A stretch of 64,000 nt of DNA from Oceanimonas pelagia (GCF_030849025.1 NZ_CP118224.1:2787001-2851000), one strand, 5' to 3'. Positions 32,545 to 45,962 are shown, counted from the first letter of the stretch. Notes: generated by a model not told the origin, from the sequence alone. Numbers and translations: made by a program.

Positions 32545-33615
32545 TTAAGCCCGGCGGTTAAGCAGAAACAGCGCCACGCCAATAAACAGCAGGCTGGGGC
32601 CCAGGGCACCGATAACGGGCGGTACCTCATACACCAGGCTGATGGGGCCAAACACCTCGTTAGCCACGTAAAAGCCGAAACCGAACAGAATGCCCATCAG
32701 CAACCGGGCTCCCATGGTCACGCTGCGCAGGGCACCAAAGACAAAGGACGAGGCCAGCAGCATCATGGCAATCACCATCACCGGCTGCAGTGCCTTGCGC
32801 CAGAACTCCAGGGCGTAAAGGCTGGCGTCCTGCCCGTTGTCTTCCAGGTAACCCTGGTATTCCCACAATCCGCGCATCGACAGCTCCGCCGGCTCAATGG
32901 CCACCACCCCCAGCTTGTCGGGCGTCAGGCTGGTTTGCCAGCGGCGGCTGGCCTGCTGCTCGGTAATAATGGACTCGCCGTGGTTAAACAGGGTGTCGGT
33001 CAGGTTCAGCAGCGTCCACTCGCCGTTGTGATACTCGGCGCTGGCGGCCTGGGTAATGCGCTCAAGGCGCAGCTCGTCGTCGAAGTAATAGAGGGTGATG
33101 TTGCTCAGGGTACCGTCGCGCCGGGCCTGACCGATGTTGATATAGGCCTCGCCATCCCGGGCCCAGACACCGTTCACCGACAGCACCACCTGGCCACCGG
33201 AGCGGGCCTGAGTGCGCAGGTCATCCGCCGCCAGCTTGGTGGCCGGGGCCAGGTACTCGCCGATCAGCATGATCACCAGCATCAGCGGTACCGCGGTTTT
33301 CAGGGCGCTGGCCACAATGTTGAAACGGGAGTTGCCCGCCGCCTGCATCACCACCAGCTCGCTGGAGCTGGCCAGCTGCCCCAGGCCGATCAGGCCGCCC
33401 AGCAGCGCCGCGATGGGAAAGAACAGCACGATTTCCTTGGGCATGGACAGCAGCACATAATAAAAGGCGGAGAGCAGGGTATAACTGCCCTCGCCCACGC
33501 TGCGCAGCTGCTCCACGTAACGGATGATGGCCGACAGCCCCACCAGCACGAATTCGCACAACAACATGGCCATCAGCACGGTGCGGCCAATGTAACGATC
33601 GAGAATATTAAACAT
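32545..33615 (-). CDS. lptG: LPS export permease LptG
   Basis: Inner-membrane subunit of the LptB2FG transporter that extracts LPS from the inner membrane. 356 residues, six membrane segments and a periplasmic jellyroll domain (about residues 135-265). The start ATG (33613-33615) shares one base with the lptF stop (TGATG), so the two are translationally coupled and made in equal amounts. An upstream start at 33660 is rejected because MFNILDRYIGRTV is the family N-terminus. Confidence 0.96.
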   Translation of the reverse strand: MFNILDRYIGRTVLMAMLLCEFVLVGLSAIIRYVEQLRSVGEGSYTLLSAFYYVLLSMPKEIVLFFPIAALLGGLIGLGQLASSSELVVMQAAGNSRFNIVASALKTAVPLMLVIMLIGEYLAPATKLAADDLRTQARSGGQVVLSVNGVWARDGEAYINIGQARRDGTLSNITLYYFDDELRLERITQAASAEYHNGEWTLLNLTDTLFNHGESIITEQQASRRWQTSLTPDKLGVVAIEPAELSMRGLWEYQGYLEDNGQDASLYALEFWRKALQPVMVIAMMLLASSFVFGALRSVTMGARLLMGILFGFGFYVANEVFGPISLVYEVPPVIGALGPSLLFIGVALFLLNRRA

Positions 33616-34727
33616 CAGGCGGCCTTGCTCCGTGTGAGTTTTTGCCGGGTACGGTTCCACCAGGCGGTTTCCGCCAGGTTAAGGGGCAGCGCCACCAGCA
33701 GCAAAAACGCCAGCGGCACCGTATACAGGCCGGGTGCCGGCGGCAGGCTGCCTCCTTCCACCGCCGAGCGGGACGCGGTTTGCAGCAGAAAATAAGCCAG
33801 ATACAGCAAAATGGCCGGCAGCAGCTTGGCATAGCGTCCCTGCCGCGGATTGACTACCGACAAAGGGACCACCACCAGGGTGAGCACCAGCATCGACAGC
33901 GGCAGCACCAGCCGCCATTGCAGCTCGGTGCGCTGCTGCAGATCGTCGGCGTTCAGCAGCTCCCGGCTGGGCATGGATTCAATACGGCTTTGCGCGGCCT
34001 CGATTTCCGAGGGGCGGATATAGGCGCTGTATTCATCAAATTCGGCCACATCGAACTCCCGGTTGCCCGGGGTGCCGCTGTAGCGGCGGCCGTGTTCCAG
34101 GGTCAGCCACTGGCCGTCATCCTGCTCATGCAGCCGGCCGCCGTCGGCCACCACAATGGCCGGCGCGCGCTGGGCCTGGCCCTGCTGCACCACAAACAGC
34201 CGGTTAAGCCGGTTACCGCCGTCGTCGCCTTCTTCCAGCTCTTCCACATAGCCCACAATGCGGCCGCCATCCAGGCTCATGAAACGGGCCTCGCGCAGCA
34301 CCGCAAACCCCGGGTCGGCCTTGACCTCTTCCCGCAACTGAAACACCTGGCTCTTGGCCCAGGGGTTGAGCCACAGCGAGTTGAACAGCGCCAGCGCCGT
34401 CCACACCAAAGCCAGCACCAGAGTGGTACGCATAATGCGCCCCGGGCCCATGCCCACCGCCTTCATCACCGTCATTTCGCTTTCGGCGTAGAGCCGGCCA
34501 TGGGCAAACAGAATGCCGATAAACAGGCTGACCGGCAGCATCAGGGTGGCCATCTCCGGCAGGTTGAGCAGCAGCAGCCTGCCCACCAGCGCACCGGGGA
34601 TCTCCCCGCTGGCGGCCTTGCCCAGCACGTCGATAAAATTCTGGCTGATAAAGATGAGCAAAAGCACAAACAGCACGGCCAGCTGAGTCTTCAGGGTTTC
34701 CCGAAACAAATAGCGGAATGCAATCAC
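33615..34727 (-). CDS. lptF: LPS export permease LptF
   Basis: Partner of LptG in the LPS exporter; 370 residues with six membrane segments and a periplasmic jellyroll domain. GTG at 34725-34727 is preferred as start because the product then begins VIAFRYLFRETLKTQLAVL like E. coli LptF; an in-frame ATG at 34790 would add 21 unrelated residues. Divergent from pepA, the conserved arrangement in gammaproteobacteria. Confidence 0.95.
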   Translation of the reverse strand: MIAFRYLFRETLKTQLAVLFVLLLIFISQNFIDVLGKAASGEIPGALVGRLLLLNLPEMATLMLPVSLFIGILFAHGRLYAESEMTVMKAVGMGPGRIMRTTLVLALVWTALALFNSLWLNPWAKSQVFQLREEVKADPGFAVLREARFMSLDGGRIVGYVEELEEGDDGGNRLNRLFVVQQGQAQRAPAIVVADGGRLHEQDDGQWLTLEHGRRYSGTPGNREFDVAEFDEYSAYIRPSEIEAAQSRIESMPSRELLNADDLQQRTELQWRLVLPLSMLVLTLVVVPLSVVNPRQGRYAKLLPAILLYLAYFLLQTASRSAVEGGSLPPAPGLYTVPLAFLLLVALPLNLAETAWWNRTRQKLTRSKAA

Positions 34728-34764
34728 GGTTAATCCCAGTGTAAACTTGTCTTTTTTAATGGAA

Positions 34765-34782
34765 ACGCTTAACAATAAGCGT
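34765..34782. promoter_or_regulatory. Inverted repeat between lptF and pepA
   Basis: ACGCTTA-ACAA-TAAGCGT, a perfect 7-bp dyad in the 159-base divergent gap, 38 bases before the lptF start. Possibly an operator; the binding factor is unknown. Confidence 0.35.
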
Positions 34783-34886
34783 AAAATCACGATTTTCGCA
34801 TATTAACTGTGCGAAATCCGGCGCCTTGGCGATGCTCGTCATTATCGTTCATTCGGCGCCCATTGTCTTCAGGCTCAGGAGAATCC

Positions 34887-36398
34887 ATGGAGTTCAGTGT
34901 AAAAAGCGGTAGTCCCGAGAAACAGCGCAGCGCCTGCATCGTCGTGGGCGTATACGAACCGCGCCGGCTGTCGCCGGTGGCCGAACAGCTCGACAAGGTC
35001 AGTGACGGCTACCTCAGCTCACTGCTTCGCCGCGGTGATCTGGAAGGCAAGCCCGGCCAGACCCTGCTGCTGCATCAGGTACCCGGCGTGCTGGGCGAGC
35101 GGGTGCTGCTGGTGGGCTGTGGCAAGGAGCGCGAGCTGGATGAGCGGCAATACAGGCAGATCATTCGCAACACCATCAGCACCCTGAACGACACCGGCTC
35201 CATGGAGGCGGTGTGTTTCCTCACCGAGCTGCACGTCAAGGGCCGCGACACCTACTGGAAGGTGCGCCAGGCGGTGGAAACCACCCTCGCCAGCCTGTAC
35301 AGCTTTGACCAGTTCAAGACCAACAAGGCCGAGCCGCGCCGGCCGCTGCGCAAGCTGGTGTTCAATGTGCCCACCCGTCGCGAGCTGACCATTGGCGAGC
35401 GCGCCATCGCCCACGGCCTGGCCGTGGCCCGGGGCGTACGGGTATGCCGCGACGTGGCCAACATGCCCCCCAATGTGTGCAACCCCGCCTATCTGGCCTC
35501 TCAGGCGCGCCAGCTGGCCGACGCCTGGGACAACATCAGCACCCGGGTGATCGGCGAAGAGGAAATGGCCGAACTGGGCATGAATGCCTACCTGGCGGTG
35601 GCCCGGGGCTCCCACAATGAAGCCATGATGTCGGTGATCGAGTACAAGGGCCATCCGGACCCCAACGCCCGTCCCATCGCCCTGGTGGGCAAGGGCCTGA
35701 CCTTTGACGCCGGCGGCATCTCGCTCAAGCCCGCCGAAGCCATGGACGAAATGAAATACGACATGGGCGGTGCCGCCTCCGTGCTGGGCACCATGCATGC
35801 CCTGGCCGAGCTGCAGTTGCCGGTGAACGTGGTGGCCATTCTGGCCGGCTGCGAGAACATGCCCGACGGCAACGCCTATCGCCCCGGTGACATTCTCACT
35901 ACCATGTCCGGCCAGACCGTGGAAGTGCTCAACACCGACGCCGAAGGCCGGCTGGTGCTGTGCGATGCCCTCACCTTTGTGGAGCGTTACGAGCCGGAAG
36001 CGGTGATCGACGTGGCCACCCTTACCGGGGCCTGCATCATCGCCCTTGGGCACCATACCTCCGGGCTGCTGGCCAACCACAACCCCCTGGCCCACGAGCT
36101 GCTCAACGCCTCGGAGCAGGCCGGAGACCGGGCCTGGCGCCTGCCCATGAGCGATGAATACCAGGAGCAGCTGGAAAGCCCCTTTGCCGACATGGCCAAC
36201 ATCGGCGGCCGGCCGGCGGGCACCATTACCGCCGCCTGCTTCCTGAGCCGGTTCACCAAAAAGTACAACTGGGCCCACCTGGATGTGGCCGGCACCGCCT
36301 GGCAAAGCGGTAAGCAAAAGGGCGCTACCGGCCGTCCGGTGCCACTGCTGACCCAGTTTCTGCTGAACCGCGCCGGCGCCCTGAACGTCGAAGAATGA
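34887..36398 (+). CDS. pepA: Leucyl aminopeptidase PepA
   Basis: M17 zinc/manganese aminopeptidase; in E. coli also a DNA-binding cofactor in Xer recombination and carAB control. The signature [10 protein letters not shown] and the metal ligands around [15 protein letters not shown] are intact. 503 residues, the same as E. coli. The ATG at 34887 follows AGGAG; an upstream frame extension to 34809 has no ribosome site. First gene of pepA-holC-valS. Confidence 0.97.
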   Translation: MEFSVKSGSPEKQRSACIVVGVYEPRRLSPVAEQLDKVSDGYLSSLLRRGDLEGKPGQTLLLHQVPGVLGERVLLVGCGKERELDERQYRQIIRNTISTLNDTGSMEAVCFLTELHVKGRDTYWKVRQAVETTLASLYSFDQFKTNKAEPRRPLRKLVFNVPTRRELTIGERAIAHGLAVARGVRVCRDVANMPPNVCNPAYLASQARQLADAWDNISTRVIGEEEMAELGMNAYLAVARGSHNEAMMSVIEYKGHPDPNARPIALVGKGLTFDAGGISLKPAEAMDEMKYDMGGAASVLGTMHALAELQLPVNVVAILAGCENMPDGNAYRPGDILTTMSGQTVEVLNTDAEGRLVLCDALTFVERYEPEAVIDVATLTGACIIALGHHTSGLLANHNPLAHELLNASEQAGDRAWRLPMSDEYQEQLESPFADMANIGGRPAGTITAACFLSRFTKKYNWAHLDVAGTAWQSGKQKGATGRPVPLLTQFLLNRAGALNVEE

Positions 36399-36399
36399 C

Positions 36400-36843
36400 A
36401 TGAGCACCGGCTGTTTCCACCTGTTGCCCAACGACGACGCCGGCCTGCTGGAGCAGTGGGTGTGCCGGCTGGCCACCGACTGCTACCGCCAGGGACTGGG
36501 GGTGTTTATTTACACCCTCGACCAGGCCCTGGCCGAGGCCATTGACGAACGCCTGTGGCAACAGGAGGCCGACAGCTTTGTGGCTCACAACCTGCAGGGC
36601 GAAGGCCCGCGCCAGGGCGCACCCGTGGTGATTGGCTGGCAACCGCCCCAAGGCGGGCGCGCCGTGCTGATCAACCTGGCACCCGAGGCCCCCGCCTTTG
36701 CCCGCCGCTTTGGCCAGCTGCACGACTTTGTGCCGTCCTCCGACCCCGGCAAACAACAGGCCCGGGAGCGCTTCAAGGCCTACCGCCAGGCCGGCTTTGA
36801 GCTGACCACGGCGCCGGTACCACTTCCCACTCAAGATGTATAA
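36400..36843 (+). CDS. holC: DNA polymerase III chi subunit HolC
   Basis: 147-residue clamp-loader accessory protein that links the polymerase III holoenzyme to SSB. The N-terminal pattern [12 protein letters not shown] and the [14 protein letters not shown] segment are typical. It begins one base after the pepA stop and is followed four bases later by valS, the conserved order. Confidence 0.94.
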   Translation: MSTGCFHLLPNDDAGLLEQWVCRLATDCYRQGLGVFIYTLDQALAEAIDERLWQQEADSFVAHNLQGEGPRQGAPVVIGWQPPQGGRAVLINLAPEAPAFARRFGQLHDFVPSSDPGKQQARERFKAYRQAGFELTTAPVPLPTQDV

Positions 36844-36847
36844 CACC

Positions 36848-39700
<2,853 letters not shown>

Positions 39701-39725
39701 TCACGACGGTACCCCCGTTACGCAC

Positions 39726-39754
39726 AAAGCCCCGGCCAATGCCGGGGCTTTTTT
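39726..39754 (+). terminator. Terminator of the pepA-holC-valS unit
   Basis: AAGCCCCGGC-CAAT-GCCGGGGCTT followed by a T-run. Confidence 0.92.
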
Positions 39755-39762
39755 ATGATGGC

Positions 39763-41064
39763 TCAGCGGCCCACGTTGGCGGCGGCCTGTTGCACCGCCA
39801 GTGCTCCCTGATAAATCTCCTCCATGATCTTCTCCACCTCGGCCACCTGCCGGCGCCCCTGCTCGGCCACCTCGGTCACCTGCATAATGGCATCAGACAC
39901 ACGCCCGGTCAGCTCCCGGTTCTGCTGCACGACCTGGTTGATCTCTCCGGTGGCCCGGCTGGTACGCGCGGCGAGCTGACGCACCTCGTCGGCCACCACT
40001 GCAAAACCCCGCCCCTGTGCTCCGGCCCGGGCCGCCTCAATGGCGGCATTGAGCGCCAGCAGGTTGGTCTGATCCGCCACACTGCTGATGGTAGCCACAA
40101 TTTCCTCAATGCTGCGGGCCTGCTCGTTGAGTCGGACTATCACTTCAACCGCCTGCTCCAGCCGGGTGCCAATGCTGACCGAGGTGGCCACCGAGAGCTT
40201 CAGCGCGGCACTGCCACGCTCGGCAATGTGGGAAGTCTGCCCGGCGGTAACGCTGGCCAGTTCGGCGGCTTCCCGGGCCAGCTTTGCCTTCTGCACCCGC
40301 TCGGTGATGTCGCTGGCAAACTTGACCACCTTCTCCACCTTGCCGGCCTCATTCCAAATAGGGTTGTAGGTGGCTTCCAGCCACAGCTCCCGGCCGTGGG
40401 CATCGAGCCGGCGAAAGCGCCCCGACTTGGGTTCACCGGCCGCCAGCTGCTGCCAGAACGCCGGCTGCTCCCGGGTGAACTGTTCATCACAAAACATCCG
40501 GTGATGCTGGCCCTGGATCTGGTCCAGACGATAACCGGTGACGGCGAGGAAATTGTCGTTGGCGGAAATAATGGTCCCGTCGGGCATAAACTCAATCACC
40601 GCCATGGAACGATGCAGGGCATGCAGCACCGCCTGCTGCGCCGCCTGCTCATGCTGGCGCCGAGTGACCTCGGTGGCGATTTTGACCACCCTGGTGACCA
40701 CACCGCCGTCATCACACACCGGAACATAACTGGCCTCCAGCCAGATGACGCCGCCATCACGATGCCGTCGTTCAAAAATACCCGTTTGCCCCTTGCCCTG
40801 CTGCAGCCGCTGCCAGAGCCGGCGGTATTCAGCCGATGCAGCCTGCTCCGGCGTACACAGCAGACGATGATGTTCGCCCTGCAGCTCGGCCAGGGCATAG
40901 CCGACCACCGCCAGAAAAGCCGGGTTGGCGTCAATGATCTCACCGCCGGGAGTAAATTCGATCGTGGCCATATGAGTGCGAATGGCATTCAGCTCGGCCC
41001 CGAGTTGCTGGCAACGAGCTCGGTAATGGGCAACTTCCTGTTTGAGTTTTCTGCTGGTCAGCAT
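39763..41064 (-). CDS. Soluble PAS-PAS chemoreceptor (BdlA/Aer-like)
   Basis: 433 residues with no membrane segment: a short N-terminal coil, two PAS domains (about 30-135 and 150-260, each with the FxPxGxIixAN opening and a PAC segment) and an MCP signalling domain (about 262-433). The tip reads [29 protein letters not shown] when taken in two halves. Domain order and length resemble BdlA, which controls biofilm dispersal in Pseudomonas aeruginosa. No pentapeptide for CheR/CheB binding ends the protein. Confidence 0.9.
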   Translation of the reverse strand: MLTSRKLKQEVAHYRARCQQLGAELNAIRTHMATIEFTPGGEIIDANPAFLAVVGYALAELQGEHHRLLCTPEQAASAEYRRLWQRLQQGKGQTGIFERRHRDGGVIWLEASYVPVCDDGGVVTRVVKIATEVTRRQHEQAAQQAVLHALHRSMAVIEFMPDGTIISANDNFLAVTGYRLDQIQGQHHRMFCDEQFTREQPAFWQQLAAGEPKSGRFRRLDAHGRELWLEATYNPIWNEAGKVEKVVKFASDITERVQKAKLAREAAELASVTAGQTSHIAERGSAALKLSVATSVSIGTRLEQAVEVIVRLNEQARSIEEIVATISSVADQTNLLALNAAIEAARAGAQGRGFAVVADEVRQLAARTSRATGEINQVVQQNRELTGRVSDAIMQVTEVAEQGRRQVAEVEKIMEEIYQGALAVQQAAANVGR

Positions 41065-41270
41065 TCTGGGTTATTCTCTGAATTGTGCTGTCGAAAAGAT
41101 AAGCGAACCTGTAGACCCGAACGTCATGCATCTGCTTTCAGCGGATACAAAAAAGCCACACATTTAGTACAAAACGACGTCACGGATCGCGCTTTCTACG
41201 CCGGTGCCGGGCGTCCGGCAAGAATGTTCACCTGAAAACGAGAAGGAACCAGCATTTCCGGGAGGTTTCC

Positions 41271-41738
41271 ATGCCAGTATTGCTGGCCATTATCATGGCA
41301 CTGCTGCCCGCGTTTGCCACAGCCGGCCTGCCACAACCATTGCTGCAAGCGCACAACCGGGCCCGGGCCGAGGTGGGGGCCGCTCCGCTGGTCTGGTCGG
41401 CCCGGGCCGAGGCCCAGGCGGCCAGCTGGGCACAGGTATTAAGCCGGCGCTGCGATATCGAGCACAGCCGGGGCTCTGGCTTTGGCGAAAACCTGTTTAT
41501 GGGCACCATCGGGTATTACGATGAGCTGGACGGGGTCAAAAGCTGGGAAGACGAAAAACGGCATTACTCGGGTCAGCCCCTGACGCGGGAACTGGTGCCC
41601 AGGGTGGGCCACTACACCCAGATGATCTGGCCCGACACGCGAGAGCTGGGCTGCGCCACCTCAAGCTGCAATAACCTCATGATCCTGGTGTGCAATTACT
41701 ATCCGCCGGGCAACTACCTGGGCGAAAGCGCCTGGTAA
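41271..41738 (+). CDS. Secreted CAP/SCP-domain protein
   Basis: 155 residues with signal peptide (cleavage near ATAG, residue 19). The CAP motifs are HNRARAEVGAAPLVW, GENLFM, VGHYTQMIW and VCNYYPPGNY, including the His and Glu residues of the CAP cavity and paired cysteines. Bacterial CAP proteins are of unsettled function; the fold binds lipids or metals in eukaryotes. Single gene, AGGAGG-like site upstream not obvious. Confidence 0.9.
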   Translation: MPVLLAIIMALLPAFATAGLPQPLLQAHNRARAEVGAAPLVWSARAEAQAASWAQVLSRRCDIEHSRGSGFGENLFMGTIGYYDELDGVKSWEDEKRHYSGQPLTRELVPRVGHYTQMIWPDTRELGCATSSCNNLMILVCNYYPPGNYLGESAW

Positions 41739-41754
41739 CCGCCCGGCAACGGCG

Positions 41755-41967
41755 TTACTTGTCGACCTGGTTGCCGATCACACCGCCCACCACGGCACCG
41801 CCTATGGTGCCCACGGCACTGCCGTGGGTCAGCACCGAGCCGGCCACGCCGCCCACACCGGCACCGATGGCGGTGTTGCGCTCGCGGTCGGACATGTTGG
41901 CACAGGCCGACAGCCCGAGCAGCAGCACGGCCGCCACACCCGCTTTCACTTTGCCATGCATAACCAT
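41755..41967 (-). CDS. Glycine-zipper lipoprotein (OsmB-like)
   Basis: 70-residue lipoprotein: signal peptide with lipobox LSAC (Cys at 22), then ERNTAIGAGVGGVAGSVL and GTIGGAVVGGVIGNQVD, a glycine-zipper membrane hairpin. Resembles OsmB and other small osmotically or stationary-phase induced outer-membrane lipoproteins. AGAGGT precedes the start. Function unknown. Confidence 0.85.
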   Translation of the reverse strand: MVMHGKVKAGVAAVLLLGLSACANMSDRERNTAIGAGVGGVAGSVLTHGSAVGTIGGAVVGGVIGNQVDK

Positions 41968-42090
41968 CTCTTATTACCTCTGTTCACGCTGCGGGCACAG
42001 AACGCCCGGCCTCAGCATTAAGTGTATGCGGTGGACGCACAGCGCGACAGCGGCAGCCGGCGGCGCTGTGCACACCGTTGACGCAGCGAT

Positions 42091-42492
42091 TCAGGGCGCT
42101 AGCCACAACAGCCGCACCACCGCCACGTTGGCCATGCTGACCAGCAGCAGAAAACTCACGTAAATCAGCACCAGATAACGAAAATAGTTGTGCCGGCTGT
42201 GTTGAATCAGGCCCAGCTGCTGCTGGTGAGCCCGGTGCGCCTGAGCAATTTTGCCAAACAGGGTCAGCTCGAAATGCATCAGCACCAGGCTTATCAGACT
42301 CAGTACCGTGCCCAGCAGGGGGGCGATCAGGATCCAGCCTTTCAGCACCTGAGTGATTTCGGGCTTGAGGTAGGGCACCGAGCCCAGCAGCACCACGGCA
42401 ATGGTGATCTGAAACAGCTTTTGCCAGATATGATCATGGCGGTATTTGTACTCGTCCCACAGCTGCATGTGAGGATCCGGCGGTGGATACAT
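42091..42492 (-). CDS. Hypothetical membrane protein
   Basis: 133 residues with a polar N-terminus (MYPPPDPHMQLWDEYKYRHD) and three hydrophobic segments (about 28-47, 54-76 and 105-127). The ATG at 42490-42492 follows GGGAG by 7 bases; a GTG at 42522 overlaps the upstream stop and is less likely. It lies 29 bases after the DUF6351 lipoprotein gene and may share its transcript. Family not recognised. Confidence 0.7.
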   Translation of the reverse strand: MYPPPDPHMQLWDEYKYRHDHIWQKLFQITIAVVLLGSVPYLKPEITQVLKGWILIAPLLGTVLSLISLVLMHFELTLFGKIAQAHRAHQQQLGLIQHSRHNYFRYLVLIYVSFLLLVSMANVAVVRLLWLAP

Positions 42493-42521
42493 ATGGGCGC
42501 TCCCGATAACGATTTGCGCCA

Positions 42522-44786
42522 CTATAGCATGGCCTTCAGCCCCATCTCCTCATGGCCTGGCCGCCCCTGATCGCCCTGGGTAAAGTCACAGACACCATCC
42601 GGAAATACCCTGCTCAGCATGGCCATATGAGGGCGCATGTCGAGCGCGCCGTACATGCCCCGTTCCACCGCCAGCTCCACCGGGATCAGGGCACACTGGA
42701 ACAGCTCACCGGTGAGCGGCGCACCGGCCACATTACGGGGTGAACGAAACGCCGGATAGCGCTGCAGGCAGGCACCGGTGTCGGCATCCCCGCGCCAGGA
42801 GCCGTTCCACACCTCACCGCCCTCGGCGATCAGTTCACCGCTGTCGGTCCAGCAGGCATCCTGAGCGCTGGCCGGGCGCTGGCCGCTGCTCAGCCATTCA
42901 TCCAGCACCTCAAAGGCCCTGTCACTGGGATTAAAGGGCTTGCCGCTTTGCCAGATCACCATGTTGTCGACATTGCCTTTGGCGGCCTGCATACGCAGCC
43001 ATACCGACTGGGTGGCGTAGGAATGATGCATGTCGAGCTCGGGGTCAAGATAGTGACGTACATCGATCACCGGAATATCGATATTACCCAGAAACACATG
43101 ACCGGAACGGTAGGCGGCGGCAATGGCATCGCGGTGGCCCCGGCTGCGGGGCGCCGTTTTCACAAGGTCGGCCCGGTTGCGCTCAAACACCCACAGCGGC
43201 ACCGGGCTGCCCGGCGTTTTCTGCATGTTGTGATCACTCCAGATGGAAACACCGGCCAGGCTGTCGTCGCCGGTCAGCACCCACAGTTTTTCCTGCACCA
43301 TCTCGGCTGGCGGTTTCCAGCTGCCGATGTTGGCGTTGAGGTGAAAAAACTCGGCGACGGAAATATCGCCCCGTTTCAGAGCATCGAGCCCGTATTGCAC
43401 CCCGGTATTGTCGTGGGTGCGGTGGGCATAGCCGTTGTCATCCACCCCGTACACATGAGCCAGATCGTGCCAGTGGCTGAAGCGCTCTTTGGCCACCACC
43501 GCCGGCGCATAGTAATGAGCCCGGTGGGAGTAATGCGGGTTGTTGGTCAGCGGTGCCAGGCCACGCCAGCTCTTGGAGCACTCGGTGGCGCCCGGCGGCA
43601 GCCCGGGCAGGCGCAGTCCCAGCCCGGCCATGCGCGCCCAGCGGTAGTATTTCTTGAATTCGTGCTCCACCTCACTGCTGGCCGACACCCCCATCACCAG
43701 GCTGCGGTTCTCCTGCACCTCCCAGCGCTTGTTTTCCCGGGCGGTCACGTCGAAATAATACTCGAACAGCTCGCAGTCCAGCGCCCAGATGCTCTGGGTG
43801 ATCATGTCCGGGTAGCTGTACTGGGGAATAAGGGCGTCGAGCAGGCCGGGCTTGTTCTGGGCGAACAGATATTGCTGCACGGCACCGCCGGAGCCGCCAA
43901 TGCCGATGGTGTAGTCGGGTTTGCCGTAACGGGATTCAAATTGTGCCTTGACCATCTCGGCGGTATTGGCCGCCAGCCACATGTTGTAGTGGTTGCTGGT
44001 GACGTTGCCGCTGGAGCCCGCCAGGGCATAGCCCTGCGCCAGCTGGGTGATCAGCCGGCTGCCCACCCGGCCCAGACTCATCTTGCCCTGACGCTTGCCG
44101 ATGCCGACACCGCCCTTGAAGTGAAATATCAGCTTGCGGTTCCAGTAAGGGCTGTGGGTGTCGGTGACCGGCGTACCTGGGTCCGCCAGCATGGCGAGCA
44201 CGTACACGAAACGGTTGATGGTGCCCTGCTCCACCCGCAGCACAAAGGGAATACGCTCACCGTCCCGCTCTACCCAGTCCATGTCCTCGGGAACGTCGCC
44301 TGCAGGCAGCAGCCGAAAGTCGTCCTTGCCCTTGACCCGGTAGTAATAGTCGAGACGGGTAGGCAGCAGGCAATCCTTGCTGTGACCCAGCAACTGCTGC
44401 CTGTTCTTGACGCCGTTTTCCTCGGCATACACGGGGGTGCCGATGCCATCCTGATTATCCACCAGCGGCTGGCCCAGGCCCGACTCTTCGGTGTTGCAGG
44501 AAAAGGGGTATTGCAGCGGGCCCAGCGAAGTGTCGATCGGTCCGACTCCGCCGGGCGGTACCGGAAAGTCAAAGGCGCCCAGATCGAGCCTGACCAGAGA
44601 AGCATGAGGGCCGGCATAGGGCGGGAGGGGCTGGGCCGGATCATAGCCCGGTGGCAGGCTTTCCACCACCACCTCGGGCGGGTCGGGCAGCAGATGCCGG
44701 CCCAGGCGGGCCTGAATTTCACTGCAACCGGAAAGCACAAACAGGAAGGGAACAAACAACAGCAACACAGCGCGACCGGGTAACAT
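42522..44786 (-). CDS. Large DUF6351-type lipoprotein, predicted alpha/beta hydrolase
   Basis: 754 residues with a lipoprotein signal (LSGC, Cys at 21). The central region has GIGGSGGAVQQY, a nucleophile-elbow-like motif (G-x-S-x-G), followed by QYSYPDM, and further His and Asp candidates later (ELDMHHSYATQ). This matches the DUF6351 family as I recall it, related in layout to tannase/esterase or 3-hydroxybutyrate-oligomer hydrolases. The product would sit in the outer membrane or periplasm. Substrate unknown; polyester or phenolic ester cleavage is speculation. Confidence 0.75.
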   Translation of the reverse strand: MLPGRAVLLLFVPFLFVLSGCSEIQARLGRHLLPDPPEVVVESLPPGYDPAQPLPPYAGPHASLVRLDLGAFDFPVPPGGVGPIDTSLGPLQYPFSCNTEESGLGQPLVDNQDGIGTPVYAEENGVKNRQQLLGHSKDCLLPTRLDYYYRVKGKDDFRLLPAGDVPEDMDWVERDGERIPFVLRVEQGTINRFVYVLAMLADPGTPVTDTHSPYWNRKLIFHFKGGVGIGKRQGKMSLGRVGSRLITQLAQGYALAGSSGNVTSNHYNMWLAANTAEMVKAQFESRYGKPDYTIGIGGSGGAVQQYLFAQNKPGLLDALIPQYSYPDMITQSIWALDCELFEYYFDVTARENKRWEVQENRSLVMGVSASSEVEHEFKKYYRWARMAGLGLRLPGLPPGATECSKSWRGLAPLTNNPHYSHRAHYYAPAVVAKERFSHWHDLAHVYGVDDNGYAHRTHDNTGVQYGLDALKRGDISVAEFFHLNANIGSWKPPAEMVQEKLWVLTGDDSLAGVSIWSDHNMQKTPGSPVPLWVFERNRADLVKTAPRSRGHRDAIAAAYRSGHVFLGNIDIPVIDVRHYLDPELDMHHSYATQSVWLRMQAAKGNVDNMVIWQSGKPFNPSDRAFEVLDEWLSSGQRPASAQDACWTDSGELIAEGGEVWNGSWRGDADTGACLQRYPAFRSPRNVAGAPLTGELFQCALIPVELAVERGMYGALDMRPHMAMLSRVFPDGVCDFTQGDQGRPGHEEMGLKAML

Positions 44787-44856
44787 GGTACTCTCCTTGA
44801 TCCATGCGTATATGGATCAAGCTTAGCCGAGCCGGTCGCGCCACGCCGGCCTGAGC

Positions 44857-45216
44857 TTATTCCTCTTCCTCGCCTTCCTCGAAATAGGTGCCCCAGCCGT
44901 CGTAATCGATGCCGTATTTCTCGGCAATGGGCAGCAACTCTTCAATTTGCTGCATGATCTGCTCTTCGTCCAGGGCACTGCCGGCCACGGCGTCAAAGCA
45001 CAGCAGGGTCTGGCCCCGCTCCAGGGTCAGCTCCTCGGCGTCGGTCACTTCGTAACCGGCCTTGAAACAGTCCACCGCCGCCTTTTCCAGCCTGGCAAAA
45101 TTCTGCCCGGAGAAATGGTGCTCGATGGTGTATTCGGCATCGGGATTGCTGCCGTCGTTCAGCAGGGACTCGATGATATCGCGGGTTTCGGCCCGCCAGT
45201 CGGTGGCTTGACTCAT
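44857..45216 (-). CDS. rraB: Ribonuclease E activity regulator RraB
   Basis: 119-residue cytosolic protein that binds the RNase E scaffold and inhibits selected cleavages. Family hallmarks are [29 protein letters not shown] and YDGWGTYFE, ending in an acidic tail. Its start overlaps the plsC stop by four bases, so the two are co-translated. Confidence 0.94.
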   Translation of the reverse strand: MSQATDWRAETRDIIESLLNDGSNPDAEYTIEHHFSGQNFARLEKAAVDCFKAGYEVTDAEELTLERGQTLLCFDAVAGSALDEEQIMQQIEELLPIAEKYGIDYDGWGTYFEEGEEEE

Positions 45217-45962
45217 GATTCGGCTCCGGATTGAGTAAGAGAGTCGGGGCGGCGGACTTCCCGGTCGAGGCGGGCAATGCCGTCGGCAATCTGCTTGCGG
45301 CTCTGTTTGAGCAGGTCACGCAGCTGCGCCGGCTGGCAGTCGCTGACGTCGATGGGCGGCATGATATCGATCAGCACCTCGCCGTTGTCCCAGCGATTCA
45401 GGTCCACCTGGCCAAAATAGCTGGAACAGGCGATGGGAACAATGGGCACCCCCGCCTGCAGGGCGATGTGAAAGGCGCCGGTCTTGAACGGCAGCAGCCC
45501 CTTGCCCTTGCTGCGGGTGCCTTCGGGAAACATCCAGATGGACAGCCTGCGGCTGCGGATCCTCTCCACCACCTTGCCGATGGTGCTGGCGGCCTTGGCC
45601 TTGTTTTCCCGGTTGATCAGCAGGTTGCCACTGAGCCAGAACAGCGGGCCGAACAGGGGGATCCAGAACAGACTGTTCTTGCCGATGGCCACGGTACGCG
45701 GCGACAGCACCCCCGGATGAGTGATGATATCCCAGTTGCTCTGGTGGTTGGCGATGTAAATGGCCGATTCCAGACCCTTGACGTGTTCACGCCCGCGAAC
45801 GCTGACCTTGAGCCCCACCAGCGGGCAGGCCAGGTGAAACAGGCGACCGAGCAGATAAACGTTGTTCGGATGGCGGGGACGGACCAGACACAGCAGGGTG
45901 CCCAGCACAAAAACAACGACCATGGCCAGGCCCAGCAAGAGTATCCGCAACAGCTTTAACAT
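45213..45962 (-). CDS. plsC: 1-acyl-sn-glycerol-3-phosphate acyltransferase PlsC
   Basis: Makes phosphatidic acid from lysophosphatidate at the inner membrane. The N-terminal membrane segment, the catalytic NHQSNWD (HX4D) and the substrate motif [15 protein letters not shown] are present in 249 residues. ATG at 45960-45962 chosen; the upstream in-frame start at 46019 gives a non-family N-terminus. Operon with rraB. Confidence 0.95.
   Translation of the reverse strand: MLKLLRILLLGLAMVVVFVLGTLLCLVRPRHPNNVYLLGRLFHLACPLVGLKVSVRGREHVKGLESAIYIANHQSNWDIITHPGVLSPRTVAIGKNSLFWIPLFGPLFWLSGNLLINRENKAKAASTIGKVVERIRSRRLSIWMFPEGTRSKGKGLLPFKTGAFHIALQAGVPIVPIACSSYFGQVDLNRWDNGEVLIDIMPPIDVSDCQPAQLRDLLKQSRKQIADGIARLDREVRRPDSLTQSGAES

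Noticed and set aside
34749..34790. LptF start at 34790
   Set aside because: It adds 21 residues not seen in the family and runs into the divergent promoter region; GTG 34727 gives the conserved N-terminus.
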